From contig NZ_QAOX01000003.1 in the NCBI RefSeq assembly GCF_003050935.1, positions 124,001 through 188,000 of the forward strand: 64,000 nucleotides of DNA, read 5' to 3'. The number at the start of each line of letters is the position of its first letter. The first letter of the stretch is position 1. The DNA is from Luteibacter sp. OK325. Lineage in GTDB: Bacteria > Pseudomonadota > Gammaproteobacteria > Xanthomonadales > Rhodanobacteraceae. Of this stretch, positions 1-10,166 are shown piece by piece. The translations under genes and the position numbers were made by a program. The notes beneath the pieces are model-generated. The model searched no databases, was not told the DNA's origin, and saw only the letters and a list, made by a program, of their open reading frames with translations.

Positions 1-935
1 ACCTTGACAAGCAGGGGCTCGCTCGACGCCTTGTCGAAATGCAGCGCCGCCTTCAGCTGGTCGCCCTTGACCGTGGTGGTGCCCTTCGGCAGCGCTTTGT
101 CGTCGCTATACAGCGTGGCGTTCACGATCGGCCGCGACAGCTTCATGGCGAAGTAGATCACGCGCCCGGTCGCCCACTGGTAAACACGGCGGCCACCGAC
201 GACGGTGTCGTTGCCGACGATGGTGAGTTCCACGTCGCTGAGCCGGGTCGGCGTCTCTATGTTGTCCTGGTAGCCATGCGCGAGGTCGACGATCAGGTGG
301 GCATCACCGTCCTTCGCGAAGGTGTAGCGATGGATGCCCGCACGCAGCGTAGCGGTCAGCTCGGCAAGGATGTCGTGCTCGGTGAGCTTCACCCGGTAAT
401 AGCCCGGATGCGCCTGTTCGCCCGTGTAGTGCGAGCGGTAGCCCTTGGCATGCGTGCGGAAGCCCATAGCCGGCTTCTGCCCGCCCTTATGCTTCGCATC
501 GAAGCGCGACACGTAGTTCACGCCGTCGTAGTCGCGATCGCCCGGCTGCAGGTGCACCGTGCCCATCGCCGGCATGACCAGGAAGTCGAGCATGTCGGCC
601 GCACCGGTGCCGGACAGATGGGTGTGCGAGAAACCCATGATCGAACCGTCGCCCTGGTGGTAGCCGGACGAACCGTCCCACTCGGCGTTGTTCGTGTCGG
701 GACTCAGCTGGACCATGCCGAACGGCCGCGTCGCACCCGGGTAGGTGTGACCGTGGCCGTCCGTTCCGACGAAGACGTCGACGTAACGCAAGACACTATC
801 CGCAGCGGTGCCGCCGCTGGCGGATGGCGCGTTCAGGCCTTTGTGTACGCCACCGGCCAGTGCGGTGAGGGAACCGAGCTGACCGACGGCCGACACAGCG
901 GCCATCCCTTGCAGAAAACGTCGACGGGTAACCAT
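1..935 (-). CDS. GH92 alpha-mannosidase (partial, runs off the window)
   Basis: The first 311 residues of a glycoside hydrolase family 92 protein, a Ca-dependent exo-alpha-mannosidase family; the C-terminal part and stop lie outside the window. The N-terminus MVTRRRFLQG is a twin-arginine signal, so export of the folded enzyme through Tat is likely. The GH92 N-terminal beta-sandwich follows, with DVFVGTDGHGHTYPGATRPFGMVQ-type sequence from about residue 53 and HTHLSGTGAAD near residue 103. The ATG is supported by GGAG six bases upstream. It is the last gene visible in the TonB receptor/GH2/GH125/GH92 operon and starts 24 bases after the GH125 stop. Its expected job is trimming terminal alpha-mannose from N-glycans or mannan. 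The family assignment is firm; exact linkage preference cannot be read from the sequence. Confidence 0.9.
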   Translation of the reverse strand, partial: MVTRRRFLQGMAAVSAVGQLGSLTALAGGVHKGLNAPSASGGTAADSVLRYVDVFVGTDGHGHTYPGATRPFGMVQLSPDTNNAEWDGSSGYHQGDGSIMGFSHTHLSGTGAADMLDFLVMPAMGTVHLQPGDRDYDGVNYVSRFDAKHKGGQKPAMGFRTHAKGYRSHYTGEQAHPGYYRVKLTEHDILAELTATLRAGIHRYTFAKDGDAHLIVDLAHGYQDNIETPTRLSDVELTIVGNDTVVGGRRVYQWATGRVIYFAMKLSRPIVNATLYSDDKALPKGTTTVKGDQLKAALHFDKASSEPLLVK

Positions 936-959
936 GAATCGCTCCAGCTCAATGCCGCG

Positions 960-2396
960 TCAGACGCGGCGCAGGGAATCGGGATGCTTATCGGCGAGGT
1001 GGACGACCAGCTCGCCGAACAACGTATTGGCCCACGCGAACCACACGCGGGTGAACTGTTTCGGATCGTCCTGATCGAACGCCTCGTGCATGAAGCCGGT
1101 ACCGGCATGCGTGGTCTTCAGCCAGTGCAGGCATTGTCGCTGCTCGGCGACGTCGTCCGTGGTGAACGCCTTCATCATGATCGACATCGGCCAGATCATG
1201 CGCAGGCCTTCGTGCGGACCGCCGACGCCTTCGCCGGCGCTGCCCTTGAAGAAGTACGGGTTGTGCGTGCTCCACACGCGGTCACGCGTACGCTGGTAGC
1301 GCGCATCGTGCGGCGCGCTCTCCAGGTAAGGCATGGCGAGCAGGCTCGGCACATTGGCGTCGTCCATGAACAGCTGGTTGCCGTAACCGTCCACTTCGTA
1401 GGCCCAGTAGTCGCCGGCCGGATCCTTGATCACGCCGTACTGCTCGACCGCCGCGGCGATCTCGTCGGCCAGTGCATGGCACTCGTCGGCGAATCCCTGG
1501 TCGCCGTAGAAGCTGCCGTGCATCTGGGCGAGACGACGCAGCGTCACCACGGCGAACAGGTTGCCCGGGATGTTGAATGCATAAACGGTGGCATCGTCCG
1601 ACGGACGGAACATCTGGTGGATCATGCCCACCGGGCGGGTCGGCTGGCCGTAGCCTTTCAGGAACTGGCTCTCGGTCGGATTGGGCGACTGCCGCTGGAA
1701 GTGATAAGGGCCCGGACCGTCCTTGCGCTGCTGCTCGCGGAAGGTCGTGACGATACGACGCGTCGAGGCGCGCCATGCGTCGTCGAAGGGCTCGCGGTCG
1801 CCCGTGGTCTGCCAGTAACCGTGCGCAAGGCGCACCGGGTAGCAGAGTGAATCGATTTCCCATTTGCGCTCGGCCACACCCGGATGCATGTCGGTCTGGT
1901 CGGCCTGCGCCCAGTCCAGCTTGCTCTTGCCCTTGGGATCGGGAAGGAAGGCATTGGCGTAGGGATCGATGGCGATGCAACGGGCCTGGCGGCGGATCAG
2001 TCCACGAAACAGCTTGCGCAACGCTTCGTCCTTCGGCGCCAGCGGCAGGTAAGGCCAGACCTGGGCCGAGGAATCACGCAGCCACATCGCGTCGATGTCG
2101 CCGGTGACGACGAAGGTGTCCTCGTAACCGTCGAGGCGGCCGACCTCCACCGTCGTGTCGAGCGTATTGGGGAAGCAGTTCTCGAACAGCCAGGCCAGCT
2201 CGGGATCGGTGATCTTCTTCTTGGTCGAAGCGATCAGCGCTTCCACGGCATCGCTGGTGAACTTGCGTTGCCCTGCCGCAGGCCGCTTGCTGGGGAAGCG
2301 CGAGGTGGCGAACGCGCTCGCGCTGATGCCACCCATCATGGCGACGCTGGGTACCAGCGACATCCACTTGATGAGGTTACGACGACGGGGATTCAC
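960..2396 (-). CDS. GH125 exo-alpha-1,6-mannosidase
   Basis: A 478-residue glycoside hydrolase family 125 protein (metal-independent exo-alpha-1,6-mannosidase family). The family core begins with [18 protein letters not shown] near residue 98 and closes with [15 protein letters not shown] at the C-terminus; length matches the family. The N-terminus [20 protein letters not shown] is a twin-arginine signal, as in the GH92 neighbour. The start is GTG, chosen because it forms a GTGA overlap with the stop of the upstream beta-mannosidase gene, implying translational coupling. Together with GH92 and GH2 enzymes it would strip the alpha-mannose branches and then the core beta-mannose of N-glycans or fungal mannan. 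Substrate is inferred from family and neighbours. Confidence 0.93.
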   Translation of the reverse strand: MNPRRRNLIKWMSLVPSVAMMGGISASAFATSRFPSKRPAAGQRKFTSDAVEALIASTKKKITDPELAWLFENCFPNTLDTTVEVGRLDGYEDTFVVTGDIDAMWLRDSSAQVWPYLPLAPKDEALRKLFRGLIRRQARCIAIDPYANAFLPDPKGKSKLDWAQADQTDMHPGVAERKWEIDSLCYPVRLAHGYWQTTGDREPFDDAWRASTRRIVTTFREQQRKDGPGPYHFQRQSPNPTESQFLKGYGQPTRPVGMIHQMFRPSDDATVYAFNIPGNLFAVVTLRRLAQMHGSFYGDQGFADECHALADEIAAAVEQYGVIKDPAGDYWAYEVDGYGNQLFMDDANVPSLLAMPYLESAPHDARYQRTRDRVWSTHNPYFFKGSAGEGVGGPHEGLRMIWPMSIMMKAFTTDDVAEQRQCLHWLKTTHAGTGFMHEAFDQDDPKQFTRVWFAWANTLFGELVVHLADKHPDSLRRV

Positions 2397-5020
2397 GGCT
2401 GACTCTCCTTCAGGGCATCGACCAGCGAGCGTACGGACACAGCATGACGAAGCGTATCGAGGTTGACGTTGCCGTCGATCACGATATCGACACTCTCACC
2501 GGGCAGCAGGTCGAAGGCGTTGTTGGACAAGCGGACGTCGAGGTCGCCCGTGTCGATCCACACCCCACGCGCCAGTCGTTTCGCCGTGACCGTCAGCATG
2601 AGGCCGTTTCCGCTGTCGCGCAGGTTTGTGGTGAGTTCCGGCGTCGGCAAGGCGAGCGTGCGCGCCGCGCCGAAGTACAGCAGGTGGTGGGCCAGGGTTT
2701 TGCCCTGCTCGATCAGGTCGAAGGCAACCACGGTATGCCGGGGGTCGGCGCCCTTGAGCAGCCCGGCGTCGTCCACGTGCTCGACGCTCGTGCTGGAGAG
2801 CGCGCTGGCGTGCACGGGCCGGCTCTCGTCGCGAAGCAGCTTGCCGCCCATGTCGTAGACGCGCGTGCGCAGGCTGGCATCGAAATCGGCTGTGCGGTCG
2901 GACACGGCGAACACCTCGGTCCTGCCGTCGCGGCGCAGCGGCACCACGTCCACCGGCGCGTAGAAGCGCTTCGCGTGGAACTGCAGGGCCTTCCAGCGAT
3001 TGAAATAATCCACGCTGGCCCAGGAAGCGCCCGGCCAGACATCGTTGAGCTGCCAATACAGCGAGCCCATGCTGCGCGGACGCGCGCTGCGCAGGTGCTC
3101 GGCCGCCAGTTCGATGCCTTCGGCCTGCATCACCTGGCTGAGGTAAACGAACGAGGGGAAATCCTTCGGCTCGCCATACTCCTGGCGGATGTACAGCAGC
3201 AGGCGCTGGTTGCCGTCACCGTTAGCGAACTTCTGGTGGGCGCGCATCACCTTCGACTCCGGCTGCATGTCGCCGGCCTCGGCGAAAGCCTTGATCGTCG
3301 CCATGACCGGGAAGGACTGCAGGCCGTACTCGGACTGGAAGCGCGGCGTGATATCGAGGTAGTGCGAAATCGGCTCGGAGCCGGACCACACCTTCCAGTA
3401 GTGGAAGTCGCCGTCGTTCTCGACGTTGGCTTCACCGTCGAAATCGGTGCTCGGTGAACTGGCCCAGTAAGGTGTCTGCGGCGAAAGATCACCAACGACC
3501 TTGCGCAGCGTCCTGCCGAACAGTTCGCGCATGCCCTCGTCGAGGCGGCGCACTTCGTCGGCATTGATGAACTTGCGGAAGTCCTCGCGATCCGGCCAGG
3601 ACTCCCAACCGGTCTGCACTTCGTTGTTACCGGCCCAAAGCACGATGGACGGGTGATCCCGCAGGCGCGTGACCTGTTCCACCGCTTCGATGCGCGAGGT
3701 TTCGCGGAACGCCGCGTCGTAAGGCGTGATCGCGCCACCGAACATGAAGTCCTGCCAGATCATCAGGCCCATGCGGTCGGCCGCGGCGTAGAACGCATCG
3801 TCCTGGTACGTGCCACCGCCCCACATGCGCAGCATGTTCATGTTGGCGTCGCGTGCCGAACGCAGGATGGCCTCCATGCGCGCTGTCGTGACCCGCGCGG
3901 GGAAGCTGTCGAACGGAATCAGGTTGGCGCCCTTGGCGAAAATGGGCACACCGTTGACGACGAAGGCGAAACCCCTGCCCCACTGGTCCTTCTCCCGACG
4001 AAGCTCCACGCTGCGCAGGCCCGTCTCGCGATCGGCCTCGGCGACCTTCGCACCGGCTGCGCTCACGCTGGTGTGGAAGCGATACAGATTCGGATCGCCG
4101 TAGCCGACCGGCCACCAGCGTTGCGGATGATCGATATCGATCGGCAGCGCGACGTGATTCTCGCCGGTGGACAACGTGACGTCGCGTTCCTGCGCGCCGT
4201 GCGTGCCGTTCGGCGCGGTCCACTCGACGGCGACCTTGACCGGGCCGGCCTTGTCGGCGTGCAGCTCGAGCTGCGCATCGACATGCGCATTGGCTTCGTC
4301 GACCTTCACCTGGGCGATGTGGAAATCCGCCAGACGCAGGTCGTCCCAGCTTTCCAGGCGCACGGGCCGCCAGATGCCGGCGGCGAGATAACGCGGACCC
4401 CAGTCCCAGCCGTAGTGGTAATTGGCTTTGCGGACGTAGTTGGAGGTCTGCTTGCCCTTCGGCTCGTCGCCGAAGGAAGAATCGAATTCACCCGGCAGCG
4501 CATACGGCTGTTTCAGCAGCCAGGGCTGCAGGCGGGCGATGGGTGACTGGAAATGCACCCGCAGCGTGTTGCCGCCGGCGTGAAGCGTGTTTTTTACCGG
4601 CAGGCGCCAGCGACGGAACATATTGTCCGCGGCGAGCAGCTTCTTGCCGTTGAGGCTGACCTCGGCAAAGGTGTCGAGGCCATCGAAAACCAGATCGACG
4701 TGGCCACGCTTGAGCGCGGCCGCGTCGACGTCGAAGGAAAGCTGGTAGTCCCAGTCGGCGAGACCGATCCACTGGAGACCGGCCTCGTTGTCACGCCAGA
4801 ACGGATCGCCGATCCGTCCCAGGGCCAGCAGGTCCGTCTGGACAGCACCCGGCACGATGGCCGGTTGCCAGTCCGTCGGGGCCTTCTGCGCGATCGCTGG
4901 CGCCGCTCCGGGAGCGAGGCGGAACTGCCAGCCGGCGGAGAGGCCCCTCTCCACCGGCGTGGCCGCCGTGGCGGCGCTGGCGACAAGCCAGGCCACCACC
5001 GCCAGCGACGCGCCGCGCAT
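2393..5020 (-). CDS. GH2 beta-mannosidase
   Basis: An 875-residue family 2 glycoside hydrolase of the beta-mannosidase type. A Sec signal peptide ([19 protein letters not shown]) is followed by the sugar-binding jelly-roll, an immunoglobulin-like domain and the TIM barrel. The acid/base Glu lies in [14 protein letters not shown] and the nucleophile Glu in [11 protein letters not shown]. The ATG at 5020 overlaps the TonB receptor stop as TGATG; an in-frame GTG one codon upstream (5023) is the alternative. It removes terminal beta-1,4-mannose, the residue left in the N-glycan core after alpha-mannosidases have acted, which fits the two downstream genes. Periplasmic location is inferred from the signal peptide. 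Confidence 0.93.
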   Translation of the reverse strand: MRGASLAVVAWLVASAATAATPVERGLSAGWQFRLAPGAAPAIAQKAPTDWQPAIVPGAVQTDLLALGRIGDPFWRDNEAGLQWIGLADWDYQLSFDVDAAALKRGHVDLVFDGLDTFAEVSLNGKKLLAADNMFRRWRLPVKNTLHAGGNTLRVHFQSPIARLQPWLLKQPYALPGEFDSSFGDEPKGKQTSNYVRKANYHYGWDWGPRYLAAGIWRPVRLESWDDLRLADFHIAQVKVDEANAHVDAQLELHADKAGPVKVAVEWTAPNGTHGAQERDVTLSTGENHVALPIDIDHPQRWWPVGYGDPNLYRFHTSVSAAGAKVAEADRETGLRSVELRREKDQWGRGFAFVVNGVPIFAKGANLIPFDSFPARVTTARMEAILRSARDANMNMLRMWGGGTYQDDAFYAAADRMGLMIWQDFMFGGAITPYDAAFRETSRIEAVEQVTRLRDHPSIVLWAGNNEVQTGWESWPDREDFRKFINADEVRRLDEGMRELFGRTLRKVVGDLSPQTPYWASSPSTDFDGEANVENDGDFHYWKVWSGSEPISHYLDITPRFQSEYGLQSFPVMATIKAFAEAGDMQPESKVMRAHQKFANGDGNQRLLLYIRQEYGEPKDFPSFVYLSQVMQAEGIELAAEHLRSARPRSMGSLYWQLNDVWPGASWASVDYFNRWKALQFHAKRFYAPVDVVPLRRDGRTEVFAVSDRTADFDASLRTRVYDMGGKLLRDESRPVHASALSSTSVEHVDDAGLLKGADPRHTVVAFDLIEQGKTLAHHLLYFGAARTLALPTPELTTNLRDSGNGLMLTVTAKRLARGVWIDTGDLDVRLSNNAFDLLPGESVDIVIDGNVNLDTLRHAVSVRSLVDALKESQP

Positions 5021-7668
5021 CACAGCTTGAAGCCCAGCGTCAGCGTGTACGTGCGGCCGTTCTTGTAAGCGTTGAGCGGCTCCGCCGGCGTGTTGTTGTA
5101 CACGTAGTACGTTTCGTCGAGCAGGTTGGTGCCATCTAGCGAAACGCGCATATGGTCGTTCACCTGGTAGCCGATGGAAGCGTCGAGCTCACGGAAGATA
5201 CCGGTGATCTGCGCCGACTCCAACTGTGCGATCTGGGTGAAGTACGCCGAGCGCCAGCTGTAGGTCACGCGCGCGTCCCACGGACCCTTCTCGTAGTAAG
5301 GGCTGAGGTTGAACGCGTTCTTCGAGTTGTACGGCAGCGGGAAATCGTTGCTCGTGCTCGCATCGGAGTACGTGTAGTTGGCCAGCATGCCGAAACCGTA
5401 CTTGAAGGACTGCTGATAGGTCAGCGACACACCCTTGACCTTGGCCACGCCGGCGTTGACCGGAACTTCCATGTCGTACACGTCGTCGCGCAGGTTGGTC
5501 AGGTTGTAATGGGTCTGCTTGACGTTGGTGTTGAGGATGTAACCGGAGATGCGGCGGAAGAAGAACTCGGCGGACAGCACGCTGTTCTCCGAGAAGTACC
5601 ACTCTGCCGAGGCATCGTAATTGGTCGACTTGTACGGCTTGAGGTCGGTATTGCCACCCGAACCAGTCAGCGTGCGGTCGTCCAGCGCGATGTATGGGGT
5701 CATCTCCTGGTAACGCGGGCGAGCCATGGTCTGCGCCGCGCCGAAACGCAATGTCACGTCTTCGATCGGGTCATAGGCGATGTTGAACGACGGCAGCCAG
5801 TCGTGGTACGTGCTGCGCTTGTTCACCGGCGCGTACTGGTCCGGACCGATGCTGTTGTAACCGTTCACCGTGTCACGCGTGCGGTAGTAGCGCACACCGA
5901 GGTTGCCGCGATAGGAATCGCCGGAGAAATCGCCCTGGATGTAGAACGCGCGGTTCTGCTCGGCGATGCTGTACGTGGCCTTCGGATCGAGCGGCGTGCT
6001 GGTGACGAGGCTGTTGACGTAGTCCTGCAGGCCACCGCGGCTGATCGTCGTCCAGTTGGCCATGCTGCCCGTGCCATCGAGACCACCGAGGTAGCCACCC
6101 GGCGTGCCGCCACCGTCAAGGTCGGACAACGAGACACCGCTGCCATCGGGCGACGGGATGCGAGCCGCGTAGGCGTCCTGGCCATTGAGGTGGTTGGTCG
6201 CCTTGATGCCGACCTCGATCTGGTTCAGCGGACCCCACGTCACGTCGTGGCGGAAGTCGGTCTGGAAGTAGCGCTCGCGGTCGTAGCTCGGTGCATAGCT
6301 GTAGCCGGCACCGTGGGCGAGCATCGCCGACGGGTTGTCCGCGCTGTTGAAATTGATCTGCGGGTGCTGGCCGTCGAGGTTCCAGTTGTAGCCACCGAAG
6401 CCCTGGAACTGGGCGTTCCAGATACCTTCGGAACCGCCGGTGGAACCGGTGTAACCGACCTGGCTGGTTGCCGACCAGCCGTCGCCGTACCAGTCGGCGC
6501 GAAGCTGCGCGGTGCCGGTATTGACCTTGGACTCGCGCTCGTAACCGTCGAGGTAGGTCGCCGCACCCGGGCCGTAGGAGCCGCTGGTGCCGACGCCGTT
6601 CTGGAAGTTGAGTGCCGTCGCGTCCTGCGCGCTGCCCGACCAGTCGCCGTAATGGCTCTGGTTGAAGTTGTCGAACTTCTCGGTGACATACAGGCCGGTG
6701 AAGTTCAGCTCGAACGCATCGTTCGGCTTCCACTGCAGGTCGGTCGACACGCCGTCACGCTTACGCTGCTGCTGGAACCAGGCCGTGTTGATCGCGGTCG
6801 GGTAGACACCCTTGGTGCCCGGTGCGACGACGTTCGGATTGAACTGGTGGTTCGGGTCCGTATCGGTCGGATCGTTCGCGCGCTGGTAGCCGAACACCTC
6901 GGTGCCCTGGCGATCGATGATGCGGTCCGAATGCATGACCGAGCCGAGCACGCCGAACGTCGAGTCGTTGTTCTTCCAGCTGTACAGCACCGAAGCGTTC
7001 GGCTTGCCCGTGTCGGCACGGTCGTTGTAGCCGTAGCTCACGTTGCCGGTGAGCGTGTTCGCCTTGAGGTCGAGCGGCTTACGCGTGTTGACGATGACGG
7101 TACCGCCGATGCTGCCCTCGTCGAGGTTCGCCTGCGGGGTCTTGTAGACCTGGGCGTTACCGATGATTTCCGAGGTGAGCAGGCTGTAGTCGAACGAGCG
7201 GCTGTCCGGGTTGTTCGGATCCGAGGTCCAGTTGGTCGAGGCCAGGGTCTGGCCGTTCAGCAGCAGGCGATTCAACGCCGGATCGGTACCGAGGATGCTG
7301 ACCTTGTCGCCTTCGCCGAAGTTGCGGTCGACGCTGATGCCCGGCAGGTGCGACAGCGATTCGGCCACGTTGCGGTCCGGGAACTTGCCCACGTCTTCGG
7401 CCGAGATGGCTTCGATGATGGAGTCCGAGTTGCGCTTGAGGTCCAGCGACTTCTGCAGGCTGGCGCGAATGCCGGTGACGGTCACGCCCTCCAGGTTCGC
7501 CGCGTTCTGCGCGTTGGCATCGGTGGCCGGCTTCGTCGCCGGCTCCGCCTTCTTGGTGGTCGTGGCGGGCGGCGGGTTCGTCGCGCCGGCGTCCTGCGCC
7601 GTGGCGGAGCCTGTGGCGAACAGCCCGGCCATGATGGCCATGGAAAGGGCGCTGATCCGGTAATTCAC
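5020..7668 (-). CDS. TonB-dependent receptor for mannose-containing glycans
   Basis: An 882-residue outer-membrane TonB-dependent receptor of the carbohydrate-scavenging type common in Xanthomonadales. A signal peptide (ALSMAIMAGLFATGSATAQ) and a Pro/Lys/Thr-rich linker precede the plug, recognised by GVTVTGIRASLQKSLDLKR, FPDRNVAESLSHLPGISVDR and LNRLLLNGQTL. The 22-strand barrel ends in YTLTLGFKL with a terminal hydrophobic pattern. The start is GTG at 7668, supported by AGGAG six bases upstream; a longer in-frame start exists at 7716 but has no ribosome site and would spoil the signal peptide. As first gene of the operon with GH2, GH125 and GH92 enzymes it probably imports mannan or N-glycan oligosaccharides. 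The ligand is inferred. Confidence 0.92.
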   Translation of the reverse strand: MNYRISALSMAIMAGLFATGSATAQDAGATNPPPATTTKKAEPATKPATDANAQNAANLEGVTVTGIRASLQKSLDLKRNSDSIIEAISAEDVGKFPDRNVAESLSHLPGISVDRNFGEGDKVSILGTDPALNRLLLNGQTLASTNWTSDPNNPDSRSFDYSLLTSEIIGNAQVYKTPQANLDEGSIGGTVIVNTRKPLDLKANTLTGNVSYGYNDRADTGKPNASVLYSWKNNDSTFGVLGSVMHSDRIIDRQGTEVFGYQRANDPTDTDPNHQFNPNVVAPGTKGVYPTAINTAWFQQQRKRDGVSTDLQWKPNDAFELNFTGLYVTEKFDNFNQSHYGDWSGSAQDATALNFQNGVGTSGSYGPGAATYLDGYERESKVNTGTAQLRADWYGDGWSATSQVGYTGSTGGSEGIWNAQFQGFGGYNWNLDGQHPQINFNSADNPSAMLAHGAGYSYAPSYDRERYFQTDFRHDVTWGPLNQIEVGIKATNHLNGQDAYAARIPSPDGSGVSLSDLDGGGTPGGYLGGLDGTGSMANWTTISRGGLQDYVNSLVTSTPLDPKATYSIAEQNRAFYIQGDFSGDSYRGNLGVRYYRTRDTVNGYNSIGPDQYAPVNKRSTYHDWLPSFNIAYDPIEDVTLRFGAAQTMARPRYQEMTPYIALDDRTLTGSGGNTDLKPYKSTNYDASAEWYFSENSVLSAEFFFRRISGYILNTNVKQTHYNLTNLRDDVYDMEVPVNAGVAKVKGVSLTYQQSFKYGFGMLANYTYSDASTSNDFPLPYNSKNAFNLSPYYEKGPWDARVTYSWRSAYFTQIAQLESAQITGIFRELDASIGYQVNDHMRVSLDGTNLLDETYYVYNNTPAEPLNAYKNGRTYTLTLGFKL

Positions 7669-7820
7669 TGCTATCTCCTGGGGATGAGAATGTTTTTTCG
7701 GGACGAACGACACCACGCAAGCTTTCGCCTGCGGTCGTCGTCCGTTCCATTGAATAAGTCACTTGCCCTGCGCGCCGGGGGAGCCGACGGGTTGCTGTTG
7801 CAACCTTGTTACGAGGCGGA

Positions 7821-7849
7821 TTTTTAGGGTCCAGTGACAACGTTGTCAA
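7821..7849 (-). promoter_or_regulatory. Promoter of the mannan operon with overlapping palindromic operator
   Basis: On the minus strand TTGACA (7844-7849, perfect -35) and TAAAAA (7821-7826, -10) are separated by exactly 17 bases and point at the TonB receptor gene. A perfect 14-bp palindrome TGACAACGTTGTCA (7835-7848) covers the -35 and half of the spacer. The central CG and overall form are those of LacI-family operators, so a sugar-released repressor is the natural inference. No LacI gene is in the window. The predicted leader to the GTG start is about 145 bases. Confidence 0.7.
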
Positions 7850-7904
7850 CCGATTTTTTAACTCGATCTAAAGTCAGACAAATTAATACAACCATTTGTT
7901 TATA

Positions 7905-7932
7905 TTGACATTATTGAAATGATCAAAATACT
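7905..7932 (+). promoter_or_regulatory. Possible forward promoter toward the DUF3300 gene
   Basis: TTGACA (7905-7910) and AATACT (7927-7932) are 16 bases apart in a markedly AT-rich stretch (about 7850-7990) between the divergent TonB receptor and DUF3300 genes. If used, the leader to the ATG at 8234 would be roughly 290 bases. The rest of the 565-base intergenic region shows no gene; an in-frame extension of the DUF3300 ORF to 8063 lacks a ribosome site. Confidence 0.4.
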
Positions 7933-8233
7933 GCACTGCGGAAAATCTCATAGTCCATTTGGATCGATCCATGCGCCAGCGAGACATTTGACGGTTGCGT
8001 GTAAGTAGCTGTTTTACTTAATTTGTCAGGTCGAATGACCGGAAGGCTTCGCAGAGGCCCGCTTGGGATGCCTCCTTTGCTGCGTTGCAGCGAAAAAACA
8101 GCTGTTATCCCTTCCCAACGCGCCGATGAACGACATCAGCAAGTCCTTGCGGAATATCGTTTCAGACAGCCATCAGTCACCTCTTTTCGTCGAAGCTGAA
8201 CGTACGAAGGCCCACGATCGAGCAAAGGAACTC

Positions 8234-10003
8234 ATGGTGATCAAGCGATTCGCACTGGACATCCCGATGATGTCCATCCTGTCCGTATCACTCATCGGCG
8301 CCCTCGCGGGCTGCCAGCGCCAGGCGCCGGACGACGCGCCAGCGCCGGTTGCGGCGACGACAGCTGCCGCTCCCGCCTCCGCCACGACACAGGCGCCTGC
8401 CGCGTACCAGCCGCCGACGGCCGAACAACTCTTCGCACTCGTCGCCCCTATCGCCCTGTTCCCCGACCGTCTCGTCGCGCAGACGCTGGCCGCTTCCACG
8501 CATCCGGACGACGTCGGAGCCGCTCGCGATTTCCTGCAGCAGAACCGAAACCTCACCGGCAGCGGGCTTATCGATGCCGCCGACGGCCAACCCTGGGATC
8601 CGAGCGTGAAGTCGCTGGTGGCCTTTCCCGCCGTGCTCGATCAACTGGCCAACAACACCGAATGGACGGCCGCGCTGGGCGCGGCGTACGCGAGCGAACC
8701 CACCGACGTCATGAACGCCATCCAGGTCATGCGTGGGCGGGCTCGCGCGCACGGCAACCTGCAGAACTCCGCGCAGCAGGTGGTCCAGGTCGATGCCCGT
8801 GGCCCTTCCGACGACGAGACGGTGGCCGAAGACGGCGGCATCGTCGCGGCACCCGCACAGACCATCCTGATCGAGCCCGCGGAGTCGGACGTGGTCTACG
8901 TGCCCGATTACGATCCCGACGCGGTGTATGGCGAGCCCATCGTCACCCGCGTCTATTCGCAAGGCTGGTACGAAGCACCGCCACGCCGGGACGATCTCGT
9001 GGTCACTGGTCTGGTGTCGTTCGGCGTGGGCGTGCTCGTCGGGCAGCTGTTCTCCTCGCACGAGCACCGCGAACCGCCGCGCTGGGGCTGGAACTCGTGG
9101 AACACCTCATGGGGCGGTGGCCGCCCCGGTGGCCCACACTACGGCCGCCCCGCGATCGTCTACGACAACCACCCTTATCCGGTGAACCGTACGACGGTGA
9201 TCAACCGCACGGTGAACATCGATCGCTCGACCCACATCGACAATCGGCACGATTTCAACAATAACCATGTCGACAACCGTCGCCAGGCCGCGCCGATTGC
9301 CGCGGCACCCCGCCCGGCGGCGCCCGACTACGCCCACATGCAGCGTCCGAACTTCACCGCGGGGATGACCCGCCCCACCGCGCCCAACGCACGCCCTGCC
9401 CTGCCACCGCCGCAGGCGCTGCGTCCGGAAGCGCAACGTGGCGAGGGACAGCGTGGCGACGGACGCGCGCCCGACTTCGCCCAGCGCCCCGGGCAAACCG
9501 GGGGGCAGCAACTGCGTCCCGGCCAGGCGCAGCCCGGCCAGCCTGCAGCACGCAATGAACCGACGCGCTTCGATCCACGGCAGCAAGTCGCGGGCCAGGT
9601 GCCGCACGTGGATCCGCGCGAGCAGCAGCGCGCCGCGCAACCCGGACATCAGGATGCGCGCCAGCAGCAGGTCGCGCAGCCGCAGCGCGTCGACCAACGT
9701 GAGCAGGAAGCGGAGCACTCACGTGCCCAGGCACAACAACGTGCCGCCGAGGCGCAGCGACCACAGGCTGTGCCCCAACCGCAGAGGCCGCAACAGTTCG
9801 AACGTCCGCCCACTCAGGAGCGCCCGGCGCCGCAGCGTGTGGAGCCACAGCATGCAGAGCCGCAACGCGAACAACAGCGGGCCGCGCCTCCGCGCCCGGA
9901 ACCGCAGCACGAGAATCGCGCGCCTGCGCCAAAGCAGGCGGCCCCGCAGCCGAAGCAGGCGGCCCCGCAGCGTCGCGACAGGAAGGACGATCACGGCGGG
10001 TAA
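8234..10003 (+). CDS. DUF3300 domain lipoprotein with Gln/Pro/Arg-rich tail
   Basis: A 589-residue envelope lipoprotein of unknown function. The ATG at 8234 is preceded by AAAGGAA and yields a lipoprotein signal ending in the lipobox LAGC, so the mature protein begins at Cys27. The DUF3300 domain follows, recognisable from LVAPIALFPDRLVAQTLAAS and the Tyr-Val-Pro-Asp repeats (VVYVPDYDPDAVYGEP), with a short hydrophobic segment VVTGLVSFGVGVLVGQLF. From about residue 370 the protein is low complexity, dominated by Gln, Pro, Arg and Ala. The role of this family is not established; it is commonly seen as a surface lipoprotein in Proteobacteria. It is monocistronic, ending at a strong shared terminator. 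Confidence 0.82.
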   Translation: MVIKRFALDIPMMSILSVSLIGALAGCQRQAPDDAPAPVAATTAAAPASATTQAPAAYQPPTAEQLFALVAPIALFPDRLVAQTLAASTHPDDVGAARDFLQQNRNLTGSGLIDAADGQPWDPSVKSLVAFPAVLDQLANNTEWTAALGAAYASEPTDVMNAIQVMRGRARAHGNLQNSAQQVVQVDARGPSDDETVAEDGGIVAAPAQTILIEPAESDVVYVPDYDPDAVYGEPIVTRVYSQGWYEAPPRRDDLVVTGLVSFGVGVLVGQLFSSHEHREPPRWGWNSWNTSWGGGRPGGPHYGRPAIVYDNHPYPVNRTTVINRTVNIDRSTHIDNRHDFNNNHVDNRRQAAPIAAAPRPAAPDYAHMQRPNFTAGMTRPTAPNARPALPPPQALRPEAQRGEGQRGDGRAPDFAQRPGQTGGQQLRPGQAQPGQPAARNEPTRFDPRQQVAGQVPHVDPREQQRAAQPGHQDARQQQVAQPQRVDQREQEAEHSRAQAQQRAAEAQRPQAVPQPQRPQQFERPPTQERPAPQRVEPQHAEPQREQQRAAPPRPEPQHENRAPAPKQAAPQPKQAAPQRRDRKDDHGG

Positions 10004-10027
10004 TTCGCCATAACGAGCCTGCTCTCT

Positions 10028-10094
10028 GTGGGAGCCGCTTTAGCGGCGATAGCCAGGTTGCCTCAACCCCATCGCCGGCATAGCCGGCTCCCAC
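10028..10094. repeat. REP doublet (inverted pair)
   Basis: Two REP palindromes facing each other: GTGGGAGCCGCTTTAGCGGCGA on the left and the complement of a GCCGGCTATGCCGGC-type palindrome ending in CTCCCAC on the right. It lies between the convergent DUF3300 and zwf genes. Confidence 0.85.
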
Positions 10095-10117
10095 ACACAT
10101 CCGGATCTCGCATAAAA

Positions 10118-10143
10118 AAGGGCCCGGCAAAAGCCGGGCCCTT
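10118..10143. terminator. Bidirectional terminator between DUF3300 gene and zwf
   Basis: A perfect 11-bp stem AAGGGCCCGGC / GCCGGGCCCTT with an AAAA loop, preceded by an A-run and followed by CTTCTT. It fits rho-independent termination for both convergent transcripts, better for the minus strand, where a T-run follows. Confidence 0.85.
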
Positions 10144-10166
10144 CTTCTTAAGCGAACGCTACACCG

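Noticed and set aside
39-1850. A 603-codon open frame on the plus strand.
   Set aside because: It is antisense to GH92 and GH125, has His/Arg/Val-rich low-plausibility composition and no family motif; a high-GC shadow frame.
5152-7827. An 891-codon open frame on the plus strand opposite the TonB receptor.
   Set aside because: Composition is typical of the antisense of C-ending codons (Val/Arg/His/Ala rich); the minus-strand receptor has clear motifs, signal and ribosome site.
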